Assembly (NCBI RefSeq): GCF_013761175.1
Contig: NZ_JACDUR010000002.1
Span: 936,816 to 1,000,815 of the forward strand
Source: Nonomuraea soli
GTDB lineage: Bacteria > Actinomycetota > Actinomycetes > Streptosporangiales > Streptosporangiaceae
DNA length: 64,000 nt
Direction of reading: 5' to 3'
Made by a program: the position numbers and the translations under genes. The notes beneath the pieces are model-generated. The model searched no databases. It saw only the letters and a list, made by a program, of their open reading frames with translations, and was not told the origin of the DNA. How positions within the stretch are numbered: position 1 is the stretch's first letter; every line of letters begins with the position of its first letter. Positions 56,207-64,000 of this stretch are shown here, piece by piece.

Positions 56207-57810
56207 GACTTGTCGAATTCCGCCTTATAGCCCTCGACGACCTCGCGCAGCCAGGTGCCGATCTGGGCGTAGTCGTCCTGGGCGAGGTTGGCCAGGCTGA
56301 CCCGGACGCTCCACTCGGGGCCGTCGAAGCCGCCGCCGTTGAGCAGTACGACCGAGCCCTTCTCGGCCAGGCGGAAGACCGGGTCGACCGGCTCGAAGTT
56401 CTGCTCGAGCCAGCCGGCGAACTCCTTGCCCCACGTCTTCTCGACGTAGTTGAGGATGTCGAGCTCGACGTAGTAGCGGGCGGCCAGCGGGTCGTCGGGC
56501 AGCGGCACGCCCATGCCCTCGGTCAGCGCCTTGAGCCGGCGGGCGATGACGGCCTGGCAGGTCTTCTTGTAGGTGTCGTCGGTGTCGAGCAGCGCGGCCA
56601 GCGAGAACAGCGACATCTGCACCTGCTGCGGCAGCGACAGCCCCGCGGTGTGGTTGAGCGCCACCTGCCGGGAGTCGGCGACGAGCCGGTCGACGAACTT
56701 GATGCCCGCCGGGTCCAGGCTGATGGTGCTGTAGCGGTCGCTCAGCCGGTCCTTGTCGGACTGCGGCAGGCCGGCCAGCTTGCCCTCGAAGATGTTGTCC
56801 TGGTTGACCGCGATGACGCCCAGGCGCCAGCCGGTGCAGCCGAAGTACTTGCTGAAGGAGTAGACGCCGATGGTGTTGCGCGGCGCGGTCGACATCAGCG
56901 AGCGGAAGCCGTTGACGAAGGTGCCGTAGACGTCGTCGGTGATGATCGTCAGGTCGGGGTTGCTGGTGGCGATGATGTTCTCGATGTGGTCGAGCGACTC
57001 CTGGGCCAGCATCACCGAGGGCGGGTTCGACGGGTTGACCAGGAACAGCGCCTTGACGTTCGGGTCGGCCAGCTTGTCGAGCTCGGCCTGGTCGTACTGC
57101 CAGGTGTGCAGGCCGTCCTTGTTCATCTTGGTGGCGGAGATCTCGACCGTCTTGAACTGGTAGCGCTCCAGGTGCGGGATCTCCAGGTACGGCGTGAAGA
57201 TCGGCGTCATGATCGCGATGGTGTCCTCCGGGCGGAGGATGCCGTTGATGACGCAGGTGTCGAAGATGTAGCACATGGCCGCGGTGCCGCCCTCGACCGC
57301 GAACAGGTCGTACGGCTTGGCGGGCGCCTGGCCGGCGCACATCTCCTGCACGAGGTAGGCGTGGACGATCCGCTCGGCGTGGTGGAGCATGCGGTCGGGC
57401 TCCGGATAGTGGTCGCCGATGATCGCGTCGGCCAGCTCCCAGACGAAGGCGTCGGCGTCGAAGCCCAGGGTGCTCGTGCCGTACTCCACGGACTTGCGCA
57501 GCAACTCGGCGCCGGGCCGGTCCCGGTTGTCGTCGAGGAAGGCGCCGAAGCGGCCGGCGATGCCCTCCTGGGCGGGCATGCCGCCCAGGCCCTCGAACTC
57601 CGACCAGGTGCGCCGCGATTCGGCCAGGCCGAAGGAGCCGAGCAGGAAGAACGCCTCGCGTGGCTCGGTGGCGATCCAGTTCGGGTTGCCGCGCCCGGCG
57701 TTGAGCATGGTGTGCGCGGCCTTGTTGTCCTTGGCCAGGTCGATGAGCTCGTTCTTCAGCTCGAACGGGCTGAGCGCTTCCCACTTCTTCTCGGTCGCGC
57801 GGTCGGCCAT
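56203..57810 (-). CDS. aspD: Bifunctional aspartate transaminase / aspartate 4-decarboxylase
   Basis: PLP enzyme converting L-aspartate to L-alanine and CO2. The 535 residues match AspD length. Fold type I aminotransferase features are LVNPSNPPSVM, ITDDVYGTFV and the PLP Lys321 in YSFSKYFGCTGWRLG, plus the AspD-typical N-terminal extension. The ATG at 57810 follows AGGGGGAA. It lies between two AspT-like genes, nine bases from one and overlapping the other, so it is clearly part of the aspartate/alanine exchange system. Confidence 0.94.
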   Translation of the reverse strand: MADRATEKKWEALSPFELKNELIDLAKDNKAAHTMLNAGRGNPNWIATEPREAFFLLGSFGLAESRRTWSEFEGLGGMPAQEGIAGRFGAFLDDNRDRPGAELLRKSVEYGTSTLGFDADAFVWELADAIIGDHYPEPDRMLHHAERIVHAYLVQEMCAGQAPAKPYDLFAVEGGTAAMCYIFDTCVINGILRPEDTIAIMTPIFTPYLEIPHLERYQFKTVEISATKMNKDGLHTWQYDQAELDKLADPNVKALFLVNPSNPPSVMLAQESLDHIENIIATSNPDLTIITDDVYGTFVNGFRSLMSTAPRNTIGVYSFSKYFGCTGWRLGVIAVNQDNIFEGKLAGLPQSDKDRLSDRYSTISLDPAGIKFVDRLVADSRQVALNHTAGLSLPQQVQMSLFSLAALLDTDDTYKKTCQAVIARRLKALTEGMGVPLPDDPLAARYYVELDILNYVEKTWGKEFAGWLEQNFEPVDPVFRLAEKGSVVLLNGGGFDGPEWSVRVSLANLAQDDYAQIGTWLREVVEGYKAEFDKS

Positions 57811-57819
57811 GAGTTCCCC

Positions 57820-59517
57820 CTAAGACAATAGGGCGACGATGATCGTGCCCCAGATGGTGAGCAGTGTGTTGCCGATGGCGTAGGGCACCGTGTAGCCGAG
57901 CACCGGGACCTGGCTCTTGGCCGCGTCCGTGATGGCGCCGATCGACGCGGTGGTCGTGAAGGTCCCCGCGGTCACGCCCAGGTTGATGGGGGAGGGCCAC
58001 TTGTAGATCAGCTTGCCGAGGGCGAGCGTGAAGAACATCGGCACCAGGGTGACGACCAGGCCGGCCAGCAGGAGGCTGACGCCCTCCTGCTTGAGCCCGG
58101 AGATGAAGTTGGGCCCGGCGGTGATGCCGGTGATGCCGACGAACAGGCACAGCCCGCCGGTGTTCATCAGCCACTCGGCGGCCGGGGGGAAGCGGCCCCA
58201 CGTCGGGTGCTTGGAGCGCAGCCAGCCGAAGATCAGCCCCATGATGAGCGCGCCGCCGCTGGTGGTCAGGCCGATGTCGGCGCCCGCGATCGCGATGGTC
58301 GGGATGCCGATCAGGCCGCCCAGGAAGATGCCCAGGCCGACGAAGGAGAAGTCGGTCTCGTCGCTGGTGCGCAGCGGCTCGCCGACCTTCGGCACGGCTC
58401 GCTCGACCAGTTCGCGAGGCCCCTGGACGGTGACGGTGTCACCCACCCTGATCGGGGTGTTGCGGCCCAGCGGCATCTCGATGCCCGCCCGCATGATCTT
58501 GGTGATGAACAGGTCGCGCGCCTCGGCGTGCTCGGCCAGCTGCGACGGCGTGAGCCCGTCGGCCTCCTTGCGGGTGATCGCCACGTCGAGCGTCTCGATG
58601 TCGTAGTCGAGCAGCTGGGGGTCGTCGACCTCGGTGCCCGCGGCGGTCATCTCGCCCCGGATGAAGTCGGCGTGGTTGGCGGTGACCGTCACCACGTCGC
58701 CCGCCTGCAGCACGGTGTCCGGCGTGGTGAAGGCCACCGTGTCGCCGTGGCGGTAGCGGTGCAGGAAGATGCGCCGCCCGCGCGAGGCGGCCAGCGCCTC
58801 GAAGTCCTTGACCGCCGTCCCGGCCAGCTCCGAGCCGGCGGTGATGCGGTAGGTGCGCCGCTCAAGCCTGCGGTAGGCCGGGGCGTCGTCGGGGTCGAAG
58901 GAGGTGCCGAGCTCCTTCTCCAGCGCCCTGGAGTCGTCGACGAGGCTCTTGGAGCCCAGGAAGCGCCAGGCCAGCTGCGACAGGAAGTAGGCCGCCGCGG
59001 CCGTGCCGAACAGGTAGCAGACCGCGTAACCGACCGGGATCTGGTTGACGTAGGTCTGCTTCATGTCGGCGGGGATGGTGGTGGAGCCGTTGATGGCGTC
59101 AGTCGCCACGCCGATCACCGCCGACTGGGTCAGCCCGCCCGCGAGCAGCCCCGCGCCCCATCCGGGCCCGTAGCCCATCAGCACCGCCATGCCCCAGGCG
59201 ACCAGGAGGCCGATCACGCAGCCGACGACTGAGATGATCACCTGCGGGATGCCGGTCTTCTTGAGCCCCGCGAAGAACTGCGGGCCGACCTTGAATCCCA
59301 GCGCGAACAGGAAGCCGATGAAGGCGACCGTCTTGACCAGGTCGGGGATGGTGATGTTCAGCTGCCCGATGAGGACCCCTGCGAGCAGGGTGCCGGTCAC
59401 CGATCCCAGGACGATGCCCTTGACGCCGATGCGGCCGATGAAGAAGCCGAGCGCCATGGTGAGAAAGATCGCGAGTTCCGCGTGTTGCCGCAGCGCGTCA
59501 ACGAACCACGACCACAT
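57820..59517 (-). CDS. Aspartate:alanine exchanger family transporter (AspT-like, copy 2)
   Basis: 565-residue AAE-family antiporter, paralogous to the other copy but clearly diverged. Two membrane halves flank two RCK_C domains (around TYRITAGSELAGTAV and DVAITRKEADGLTPSQL). Motifs GGLTQSAVIGVATDA and GVTAGTFTTTASIGAI are the counterparts of the copy-1 motifs. The ATG at 59517 follows AGGGGGG. Having two different exchangers around one AspD suggests either a heteromeric transporter or distinct substrates (for example aspartate/alanine and another dicarboxylate/monocarboxylate pair). Confidence 0.9.
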   Translation of the reverse strand: MWSWFVDALRQHAELAIFLTMALGFFIGRIGVKGIVLGSVTGTLLAGVLIGQLNITIPDLVKTVAFIGFLFALGFKVGPQFFAGLKKTGIPQVIISVVGCVIGLLVAWGMAVLMGYGPGWGAGLLAGGLTQSAVIGVATDAINGSTTIPADMKQTYVNQIPVGYAVCYLFGTAAAAYFLSQLAWRFLGSKSLVDDSRALEKELGTSFDPDDAPAYRRLERRTYRITAGSELAGTAVKDFEALAASRGRRIFLHRYRHGDTVAFTTPDTVLQAGDVVTVTANHADFIRGEMTAAGTEVDDPQLLDYDIETLDVAITRKEADGLTPSQLAEHAEARDLFITKIMRAGIEMPLGRNTPIRVGDTVTVQGPRELVERAVPKVGEPLRTSDETDFSFVGLGIFLGGLIGIPTIAIAGADIGLTTSGGALIMGLIFGWLRSKHPTWGRFPPAAEWLMNTGGLCLFVGITGITAGPNFISGLKQEGVSLLLAGLVVTLVPMFFTLALGKLIYKWPSPINLGVTAGTFTTTASIGAITDAAKSQVPVLGYTVPYAIGNTLLTIWGTIIVALLS

Positions 59518-59553
59518 GTGCCCCCCTGCCGGAACGGTCGGTGCGCAGGGGGA

Positions 59554-60927
59554 TCACGCTTTGTCAGAGGTTCCCAGAAGTTGATCAGCCGAAACGTCGG
59601 ATACCGTCACCCTCGTCCGTGGCAGCAGGCTCGCGCCGACCATGATGCCCAGGGCGATCGAGACCATCGTGATGACCGTGTCGAGCAGGTTCGCCAGGCC
59701 CGTGGCGTCCTGGCCGCTGATCAGCTCGCTCACCCCGGCCAGCCCGATCGATCCCGGCACCAGCATCCAGAACGACGGCAGGTAGAGCACCTGCGACGGG
59801 GTGTCGGTGCGGCGCTCGACGAGCATCGTGACGACAGGGATGACGAGGCCCGCCGCGAACGCGCCGAAGAAGCCGCCCGCCACCCCGGTCCCCGCGACCT
59901 GGACGGCGCGCTCGATCAGCAGGCACGCCAGCAGCCACGGCAGCACCCTGGGACGGGCCGAGTAGAAGATCAGGAAGCCGAGTCCGAGCAGGAGCACCCC
60001 GATCCAGGGCGCCCAGCCTCCGAGCCCGTCCTGGGCCGGCAGGGGCGCGGTGCGGTCGCCGCTGGCCAGCGTGCTGCCGACGAGGATGCCGAAGGCCAGC
60101 AGGAGCAGGACGTTGGCCGCCGAGGCCAGCCTGGCCATGCCGGAGATGATCGCGCCGGCGGCCAGCTCGATCGTGCCCATCGTCAGGGCCGCGCCCGGCA
60201 GGAAGGCGATCAGCGGCGGGATGAGCAGGTCCTCGGGGTTCATCTGGAGCAGCGGGCCGGCCCAGCGCATGGCCGTCCACGTCACCGCGGCGGCGGCCAC
60301 CACCGGCATCGCCGTGGCCAGCGCGCGGAAGCGTGCCCCGAGCAGTTGCAGCACCCCGACGACGGCGCCCAGGGCGGCCCAGCCCAGCACCGCCGCCGGC
60401 GTCGGATGCTGGAGCAGGCCGAGGCCCACGGTCAGGATCGCGTACCCGGCGACGGAGAGGACGGGGCTGAGGCGGGTGGGCAGGTTCACCACCCTGGCCA
60501 GCGCCTCGCGTGCCTCGTCGATCGGCACCGTCCTGGCGCGCAGCCTGCGGACCAGGGAGTACAGCTCCTGCACCTGGTCCAGCCTGAGCTGCTCGCCGGT
60601 GACGGGCACGAAGTCCATCGCGACCGCGTCGCCCTCGCCGACGCGCACGAACAGGCCGGTGGGCACCACGAAGCAGCGGGCCCTGACGCCGTAGCGGGCG
60701 GCGACGTCGCCGAGCGTCGCCATCACCTCGGAGGTCAGCTCGCCGCCCTGCAGCAGCGCGCCGCCCAGCCGGCACAGCAGGTCGGCCAGGCCGCGGTTCC
60801 AGTCGGCGGCTCGGGTGGCTCCCGGCACCTCCTCGGTGACGTCCGGCACGACGTACGGCCCGACGAACCGGGCAGCGAGCCGCCTGAGCCGTTTCGTGAA
60901 CCTGCCCGCCGCGTGCTTGGCGATCAT
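59554..60927 (-). CDS. Threonine/serine exporter family protein (ThrE-like)
   Basis: 457-residue membrane exporter. A soluble N-terminal ThrE domain (DLLCRLGGALLQGGELTSEV, FVPTGLFVRVGEGD-like FVVPTGLFVRVGEG) is followed by about ten hydrophobic segments including AALGAVVGVLQLLGARF and a second ThrE_2-type half (VLYLPSFWMLVPGSIGLAGV). Corynebacterial ThrE exports threonine and serine. The ATG at 60927 overlaps the ZIP gene stop (ATGA); longer frames upstream are not supported. It is 36 bases from the AspT gene in the same direction, so amino-acid export may be linked to the aspartate/alanine cycle. Confidence 0.9.
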   Translation of the reverse strand: MIAKHAAGRFTKRLRRLAARFVGPYVVPDVTEEVPGATRAADWNRGLADLLCRLGGALLQGGELTSEVMATLGDVAARYGVRARCFVVPTGLFVRVGEGDAVAMDFVPVTGEQLRLDQVQELYSLVRRLRARTVPIDEAREALARVVNLPTRLSPVLSVAGYAILTVGLGLLQHPTPAAVLGWAALGAVVGVLQLLGARFRALATAMPVVAAAAVTWTAMRWAGPLLQMNPEDLLIPPLIAFLPGAALTMGTIELAAGAIISGMARLASAANVLLLLAFGILVGSTLASGDRTAPLPAQDGLGGWAPWIGVLLLGLGFLIFYSARPRVLPWLLACLLIERAVQVAGTGVAGGFFGAFAAGLVIPVVTMLVERRTDTPSQVLYLPSFWMLVPGSIGLAGVSELISGQDATGLANLLDTVITMVSIALGIMVGASLLPRTRVTVSDVSADQLLGTSDKA

Positions 60928-61652
60928 GCCAGCCCCACCACCAGCCACATGAACGCCGCTCCCGCCACGGTCGCCATCAGGGTCCGCCGGGAGGAGGTGC
61001 CGGCGTGCGCCTGCGGCAGGATGTCGGCGGTGGCCAGGTACAGCAGGAAACCGGCGAAATACCCCAGATACAGCCCGATGGCCTCGGGCGGCAGCACGAT
61101 CAGGGTGCCGACCACCGCGCCCGCCACGGGCGCCAGGGCGTCCAGGGCGAGCAGGACGAGCGCCCGGCTTCGCGCGTTGCCGTACAGGGTGGTGATCGTG
61201 AAGGTGTTGAACCCGTCGGCGAAGTCGTGGGCGATCACCGCGATGGCCACCGACAGCCCCAGCGCGGCACTGGCCTGGAAGCCGAGGCCGATGCCGAGCC
61301 CGTCGAGGAAACTGTGCCCGACCAGGCCCGAGGCGGTCAGCAGCCCCACCGACTCCAGCCCGTGGCGGTGGGCGCCGAAACGCTCCTCCTGGCCGCGGTG
61401 GACGGCCAGGGACCGCTCGATGATGTGCAGCGTGAGGAAGCCGCCGACCATGGTGAGCATCGCGGCGGGCACGCCGAAGACCTCCTGCCCGGCCGCCTCC
61501 AGCGCCTCGGGCAGCAGGTCGAAGCCCACGACGCCGAGCATCACCCCGGCCGCCAGGCCCAGCACGACCTGCCGGTGGGTGCCCACACGCAGCGCGATCA
61601 GCCCGCCCAGGAGCGTGGAGCAGCACGCGATCAGCGCCACCACAATCGCCAT
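60924..61652 (-). CDS. ZIP-family divalent metal transporter
   Basis: 242-residue membrane protein with about eight hydrophobic segments. Transmembrane helices 4 and 5 hold the metal-binding motifs GHSFLDGLGIG and AHDFADGFNTF. The loop before helix 4 contains His residues (ERFGAHRHGLESVG). It most likely imports zinc or iron. The ATG at 61652 begins the minus-strand run; the frame is open upstream, but that part overlaps the divergent gene. Coupled to the ThrE-like gene by ATGA. Why a metal importer heads an amino-acid transport run is unclear. Confidence 0.9.
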   Translation of the reverse strand: MAIVVALIACCSTLLGGLIALRVGTHRQVVLGLAAGVMLGVVGFDLLPEALEAAGQEVFGVPAAMLTMVGGFLTLHIIERSLAVHRGQEERFGAHRHGLESVGLLTASGLVGHSFLDGLGIGLGFQASAALGLSVAIAVIAHDFADGFNTFTITTLYGNARSRALVLLALDALAPVAGAVVGTLIVLPPEAIGLYLGYFAGFLLYLATADILPQAHAGTSSRRTLMATVAGAAFMWLVVGLA

Positions 61653-61727
61653 GCCGCCACTGTGCCCGCGCGCCCGCGAGGGCTCGCGTTGGCACGCGCC
61701 GCCTTTGCGGCTTCCTACCATGGTGCG

Positions 61728-62585
61728 GTGAGAACGCTTGACCGTCAGGAGTGGCAGGACCGGGCCGCGGCGCACGAACGCCGGGTCGACGGGTGGACCG
61801 CGGGACACCTCCAGCGACGCAAGGCCGGGCGTGCGCACCCGGTCGAGGACTTCCTGTTCACCTATTACGGCCAGCGCCCCGGACGGCTGCGCCAGTGGCA
61901 TCCCGGCGCGGGCGTGCTCCTCCTGGAGGCCGTTGACTACGGCCCCGGCTACCTGAACGTGCCCGAGGGCGCGACCCTCGACGTGGCCGCGATCCTGCCC
62001 AAGCGCATGGCGCTGCTGGAGTACACGACCGCGCTGCTGGCCGCCACCGCCTCGCGTCCCGCGCAGCTCGGCTGTTTCGGCCTGCACGAATGGGCCATGG
62101 TCTACCGCACCGAGGAGATCCGGCACTCCTCCCAGCCGCTGCGCCTGCCTCCCGAGCGCATCGCCGAGGTGGTGGAGCGCAGGGGAGTGCGCTGCAGCCA
62201 CTTCGACGCCTTCCGCTTCTTCACCGAGCCCGCCCGCCCGCTCAACGTGCTGCAGCCCACCAGGGAGGCGCAGGTGGAGCTGGAGCAGCCGGGCTGCCTG
62301 CACGCCAACATGGACCTGTACAAGTGGGCCTACAAGCTCTCGCCGCTGATCTCCAGCGACCTGGTGGCCGACTGCTTCGCGCTGGCCCGCGAGATCCGCG
62401 AGGTCGACATGCGGGCAAGCCCCTATGATCTGGCGGCGCTCGGCTACCGGCCGATCGCGATCGAGAGCGCCGAGGGCCGGACCGAATACGCCGCGACCCA
62501 GCGGGCCTTCTCCGAAAGGGCCGCGCCGTTGCGGGCGCGGCTGCTCGACGCGTGCCGCGACCTAATGAATCTAGATATTTCATGA
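61728..62585 (+). CDS. Uncharacterised protein, often annotated 3-methyladenine DNA glycosylase
   Basis: 285-residue protein from the GTG at 61728, divergent from the ZIP gene. Conserved-looking patterns are HPVEDFLFTYYGQRPGRLRQWHPG, GCFGLHEWAMVYR, RCSHFDAFRFFT, QPGCLHANMDLYKW and SPYDLAALGY. In actinomycete genomes this family commonly carries the glycosylase name, but none of the helix-hairpin-helix or AAG-fold motifs of known glycosylases is visible, so I would not rely on that function. The Cys/His/Asp-rich motifs suggest a metal site. Its last bases contain the first of two TAGATATTTC repeats. Confidence 0.75.
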   Translation: MRTLDRQEWQDRAAAHERRVDGWTAGHLQRRKAGRAHPVEDFLFTYYGQRPGRLRQWHPGAGVLLLEAVDYGPGYLNVPEGATLDVAAILPKRMALLEYTTALLAATASRPAQLGCFGLHEWAMVYRTEEIRHSSQPLRLPPERIAEVVERRGVRCSHFDAFRFFTEPARPLNVLQPTREAQVELEQPGCLHANMDLYKWAYKLSPLISSDLVADCFALAREIREVDMRASPYDLAALGYRPIAIESAEGRTEYAATQRAFSERAAPLRARLLDACRDLMNLDIS

Positions 62586-62647
62586 TGTGTCTGGTAGATA
62601 TTTCGCGCTGATCAGAATGCACCCCCATTAATGGTCATTCCTTAAGG
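62572..62647 (+). promoter_or_regulatory. AT-rich control region upstream of the GPP34 gene
   Basis: This short AT-rich patch stands out in the window. It holds a ten-base direct repeat TAGATATTTC (62572-62581 and 62595-62604, 23 bases apart), a perfect palindrome CCATTAATGG (62625-62634) and CCTTAAGG (62640-62647), which overlaps the AAGGG ribosome-binding site. Two helical turns between the direct repeats suit a dimeric regulator. Confidence 0.45.
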
Positions 62648-62655
62648 GCGAATAA

Positions 62656-63288
62656 ATGCTGGCCGATGAACTTTTCCTGATCGCCTGGGACACCACCGGT
62701 TCGGGTAAGCCGCGGCTGCACGTCCAGGGAATCGCCCTCGGGCTCGCCGGCGCGCTCCTGGCGGAGCTCGTCATGCGCGGGCGCGTCGCCGTCCAGGACT
62801 CCCTCGTCAAGGTCACCGACGGGCGAGCGGTCGACGAGCGCGTCAGCGACAGAGTCCTCACCGACATGGCCGAATCGCCGCAGCACACCGATGTCCGTAC
62901 CTGGCTGGCCTATCTGGCCCAGCGCTCCGTCACCGAGGTGAGCGGCCGGCTCATCCGCGAGGGCAGGCTGGAGCGCGAGGCGCCCAAGCTGCTCAAACGG
63001 CGCACCAGCCGCTACTACTCCCCGGACTTCGGGCACGCCATGTGGCCCAGAACCCGGCTCCACATGGCCCTGGTCCGCGGCCAGCCGCTGGCGGCGCACG
63101 ACATGGCCCTGGCCGTGCTCGTCGACTCCTGCGGCATGACCGAGATCGTGGTCGACGACCCGGCCGAACGGAAGATCGCCCGGCGCTACCTGACAACCGT
63201 GCTGGCGGCGCTGCCGCGGCCGCTCAGCGACCTCGGCAGGCACGTCAACGCCGCGGTGGGCGACGCCGTGCTCACCTATCGCTCCTGA
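62656..63288 (+). CDS. GPP34/GOLPH3-family phosphoprotein
   Basis: 210-residue protein of the GPP34 fold, known in eukaryotes as the Golgi phosphoinositide-binding protein GOLPH3 and very common in actinomycetes with unknown role. Typical start LADELFLIAWD, then LALGLAGALLAELVMRGRV-like ALGLAGALLAELVMRGR and VSGRLIREGRLERE, and the C-terminal RRYLTTVLAALPRPLSDLG. The ATG at 62656 follows AAGGG at seven bases. Members often cluster near membrane or secondary-metabolism genes. Here it precedes an amino-acid permease by 24 bases and may be co-transcribed with it. Confidence 0.9.
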   Translation: MLADELFLIAWDTTGSGKPRLHVQGIALGLAGALLAELVMRGRVAVQDSLVKVTDGRAVDERVSDRVLTDMAESPQHTDVRTWLAYLAQRSVTEVSGRLIREGRLEREAPKLLKRRTSRYYSPDFGHAMWPRTRLHMALVRGQPLAAHDMALAVLVDSCGMTEIVVDDPAERKIARRYLTTVLAALPRPLSDLGRHVNAAVGDAVLTYRS

Positions 63289-63312
63289 AACCCCCCAAGG
63301 AGACGTTCAACC

Positions 63313-64000
63313 ATGCTCACCCGTGAATCCGGCGGACCAGGCCACGGGCCTGACCGCATCGCCGGCGCCCTGGCCGCCAACCGGCTCGGCGCGCCCTCGG
63401 TCGTCTACTTCGTCATGTCGGCCGCCGCACCGCTCACCGTCGTCGCGGGTGTGCTGCCCACGGCCATCGCCGCCACCGGCATCACCGGCCTGCCCATCGC
63501 CTTCATCGCCATCGGCCTGGTGCTGGCGCTGTTCTCCGTCGGCTACGTCGCCATGGCCCGCCACATGGCCAACGCCGGCGCCTTCTACACCTACATCAGC
63601 CGCGGCCTGGGCCGGCCCGCCGGCGTGCCGGCCGCCTGGGTGGCCATCCTCGCCTACAACGGCCTGGCCGTCGGCGCCTTCTTCATGCTCGGCGTGCAGA
63701 CCTCGGCGCTGCTGGAGGGCTGGCTCGGCGCCGCCATCCCGTGGTGGGCCTTCGCCCTGCTGGCCTGGGCCGTGGTCGCGGCGCTCGGCGTGCTGCGCGT
63801 CGACGTCAACGGCAAGCTGCTGGCCGTCCTGCTGACCGCCGAGGTCGCCATCATCCTGCTGTTCAACCTGGGCGACCTGATCAACCCGTCGCCCGCCGGG
63901 CTGACGCTGGAGACGCTCTCGCCCGGCCTGCTGTTCACCGAAGGCGTCGCGCCGCTGATCGTCATCGCCACGCTCGGCTTCGTCGGCTTCGAGGCCGCCG
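63313..64000 (+). CDS. APC-family amino acid permease (3' end outside window)
   Basis: First 229 codons of a polytopic transporter, ATG at 63313 after AAGGAG (ten-base spacing); the frame stays open to the window end. The N-terminal pattern GAPSVVYFVMSAAAPLTVVAGVLPTAIAATG (seen in parts), GAFYTYISRGLGRPAGVPAAW and GFVGFEAA are typical of the amino acid-polyamine-organocation superfamily. Six hydrophobic helices are already present. The substrate cannot be deduced. It follows the GPP34 gene by 24 bases. Confidence 0.9.
   Translation, partial: MLTRESGGPGHGPDRIAGALAANRLGAPSVVYFVMSAAAPLTVVAGVLPTAIAATGITGLPIAFIAIGLVLALFSVGYVAMARHMANAGAFYTYISRGLGRPAGVPAAWVAILAYNGLAVGAFFMLGVQTSALLEGWLGAAIPWWAFALLAWAVVAALGVLRVDVNGKLLAVLLTAEVAIILLFNLGDLINPSPAGLTLETLSPGLLFTEGVAPLIVIATLGFVGFEAA

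Overview
The window is 64 kb of very GC-rich DNA with dense, tightly coupled genes, many GTG starts, ATGA/GTGA stop-start overlaps and strong G/C bias at third codon positions. This points to an actinomycete. The gene set (araBDA with a YtfQRT-YjfF importer, poly-HAMP kinase with SpoIIE-type phosphatases, vWA/MoxR cassette, GPP34 protein) fits Streptosporangiales such as Nonomuraea, but that placement is an inference. No rRNA, tRNA, CRISPR array or prophage was seen. One insertion sequence is present.

Layout. 1-9240: a sugar ABC importer of the YtfQRT-YjfF type (first gene cut by the window edge), a LacI repressor and araB-araD-araA, together an L-arabinose uptake and catabolism locus. 9300-12700: exonuclease III, a YjbR-like protein and a secreted beta-helix protein with a GH87-like active-site pattern. 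12777-16608: three overlapping genes encoding a four-cysteine RecB/Cas4-like nuclease-fold protein, a protein with a probable helicase 1B-type barrel, and a compact SF1B helicase core. This looks like a Dna2/AddB-type machine split over three polypeptides. 16645-22355: lipoprotein lytic transglycosylase, nucleotidyltransferase, a coupled LD-carboxypeptidase / D-aminoacylase / class A beta-lactamase-fold operon, and a LysR regulator.

22439-29764: a catabolic run (enoyl-CoA hydratase, glutamine-synthetase-like ligase, cytochrome P450, MarR, F420-type oxidoreductase, SDR), then photolyase and TspO. 29761-38350: a signalling block with a 1409-residue soluble poly-HAMP hybrid kinase, two SpoIIE-type phosphatases (one with ANTAR, GAF and PAS domains) and a MarR regulator. 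38406-40938: sulfotransferase and Tat-exported sulfatase. 40981-48481: a five-gene SWIM-like / unknown / vWA / MoxR ATPase / DUF5682-like cassette. This is the other strong candidate for an incompletely described system.

48504-54517: acyl-CoA synthetase, macrodomain protein, degenerate metallo-beta-lactamase-fold protein, a TnpB-only IS605-type element inserted exactly at the latter's stop codon, and an FAD aromatic hydroxylase. 54518-61652 (minus strand): a compact five-gene run of ZIP transporter, ThrE-like exporter, AspT-type exchanger, aspartate 4-decarboxylase and a second AspT-type exchanger. 61728-64000: a putative DNA glycosylase-like protein, a GPP34/GOLPH3-like protein and a truncated APC permease.

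Starts were chosen from stop-start overlaps and Shine-Dalgarno spacing. Family names come from motif recognition, not database searches.
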